The notes beneath the pieces were generated by a model. That model saw only the letters and a program-made list of their open reading frames with translations. It was not told the origin of the DNA and searched no databases. Shown piece by piece: positions 4,931-5,480 of a stretch of 5,480 nt of DNA. The stretch is from Candidatus Scatousia excrementipullorum. Lineage in GTDB: Bacteria > Cyanobacteriota > Vampirovibrionia > Gastranaerophilales > Gastranaerophilaceae. Numbering within the stretch: the first letter of the stretch is position 1; each line of letters starts with the position of its first letter. Made by a program: the position numbers and the translations under genes. Where the stretch lies: assembly GCA_017694215.1 (NCBI GenBank), contig JADIND010000130.1:1-5480 (forward strand). Reading direction: 5' to 3'.

Positions 4931-4959
4931 CTTATAACAAGACTTTAATAAGTATTAAA
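4931..4959 (-). promoter_or_regulatory. Weak candidate promoter of the transglycosylase-like gene
   Basis: On the minus strand TTTAAT (4954-4959), a 17-base spacer and TATAAG (4931-4936) could form a promoter with a start near 4924. The -35 is poor and lies in an AT-only inverted repeat, TTTAATA-CT-TATTAAA (4944-4959). No terminator separates this gene from the upstream peroxiredoxin gene, so readthrough is an alternative. Confidence 0.3.
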
Positions 4960-4971
4960 CAAACTTAACAA

Positions 4972-5418
4972 TTATTTCTTCAAATAATCAATAACCTCAT
5001 CAACATGCCCTTTAACCTTAACTTTACGCCATTCTTTTTCAATACTGCCATCAGTATTCAAAATAAAAGTAGAACGTTCAATCCCCATATATTTACGTCC
5101 ATACATGGATTTTTCTTTCCAAACTCCAAAATCTTCAGCAAGCTTATGTTCTGTATCTGAAAGAAGAATAAAATTAAGACTTTGTTTCTCCTTAAAGGAT
5201 TTGTGACTTTTTATCGAATCCGGACTAACACCGATAACTTTGCCATATTGAGTTAAACGATTCATATTGTCACGAAAATCACATGCCTCCTGAGTACAAC
5301 CGGAAGTGTTATCTTTCGGGTAAAAATAGAGAATTACCCGCTCTCCTTTAAAATTATCAAGCGAAAATTCTTTTTCGTTTCCGTCTGCGTCAAGTGCAGG
5401 CAATCTATGTTCTGTCAT
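4972..5418 (-). CDS. bcp: Thiol peroxiredoxin, BCP/PrxQ type
   Basis: A 148-residue cytosolic thioredoxin-fold peroxidase that reduces hydrogen peroxide and organic hydroperoxides, usually recycled by thioredoxin. The active site is P34-x-x-x-T38-x-x-C41, with C41 the peroxidatic Cys. C46, five residues on (SGCTQEACDFRD), is the resolving Cys of the classic atypical 2-Cys BCP subtype. R116 in ERSTFIL is the conserved active-site Arg. The GVWKEKSMYGRKYMGIERSTF segment is typical of BCP. The N-terminus is a few residues shorter than many homologues, which begin with a GDxAPxF segment. The start is nevertheless fixed: AGGAGA lies six bases from the ATG and a TAG stop lies in frame just upstream. 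It is transcribed from its own strong promoter and may read into the transglycosylase-like gene. Confidence 0.95.
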   Translation of the reverse strand: MTEHRLPALDADGNEKEFSLDNFKGERVILYFYPKDNTSGCTQEACDFRDNMNRLTQYGKVIGVSPDSIKSHKSFKEKQSLNFILLSDTEHKLAEDFGVWKEKSMYGRKYMGIERSTFILNTDGSIEKEWRKVKVKGHVDEVIDYLKK

Positions 5419-5423
5419 ACTTA

Positions 5424-5477
5424 TCTCCTAATTATATTAATACCGCTAATTATAGCATTACTATAAAATTTCAACAA
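5424..5477 (-). promoter_or_regulatory. Promoter and ribosome-binding site of the peroxiredoxin gene
   Basis: On the minus strand TTGTTG (5472-5477), a 17-base spacer ending in TGC, and a consensus TATAAT (5449-5454) form an extended -10 promoter with a predicted start near 5442. The leader of about 24 bases carries AGGAGA (5424-5429) as ribosome-binding site. No obvious operator such as a PerR or OxyR site is visible in the bases available; the upstream side is cut by the window edge. Confidence 0.75.
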
Positions 5478-5480
5478 GTA

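Overview
The window is AT-rich bacterial DNA, densely packed with eight genes (one cut by the left edge) and no gap longer than about 140 bases. No rRNA, tRNA, CRISPR array, transposase or integrase is visible. AT-rich coding with mostly short intergenic gaps, together with the N-terminal region of the 2221-3222 protein and the style of the unrecognised proteins, resembles gut Gastranaerophilales (Vampirovibrionia/Melainabacteria, the non-photosynthetic sister group of Cyanobacteria). That assignment comes from memory of such proteins, not from a search, and is moderate at best.

Layout: from 1 to 2080 every gene lies on the minus strand. An unrecognised protein (1-369, open at the left edge) follows a DtxR/MntR-type metal-dependent repressor (366-803) with an ATGA overlap. 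The repressor is read from a near-consensus sigma-70 promoter whose spacer and -10 contain a DtxR-like dyad, which suggests autoregulation by metal. Upstream, a second minus-strand pair encodes a FatA/FatB-type acyl-ACP thioesterase (1343-2080) and a GNAT acetyltransferase (873-1346), also joined by an ATGA overlap.

From 2221 to 4190 three plus-strand genes interrupt this minus-strand run. The first is a 333-residue modular protein with an export- or marker-like N-terminal region and a distinct C-terminal domain. Two tandem, paralogous 159-residue proteins with four membrane segments follow it. Order, strand, spacing and the mosaic divergence of the membrane pair resemble an effector or polymorphic toxin followed by duplicated membrane immunity proteins. 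This is the most interesting part of the window and remains a hypothesis.

From 4193 to the right edge the minus strand resumes with an SLT-type lytic transglycosylase-like protein (4193-4888) and a BCP/PrxQ peroxiredoxin (4972-5418) with a strong extended -10 promoter. The metal repressor and the peroxiredoxin both fit metal and oxidative-stress homeostasis, but nothing here ties them into one regulon. A recurring motif is TAnnnT placed exactly six bases before ATG without a Shine-Dalgarno. It occurs at the thioesterase and at both membrane-protein genes, and suggests leaderless transcripts.
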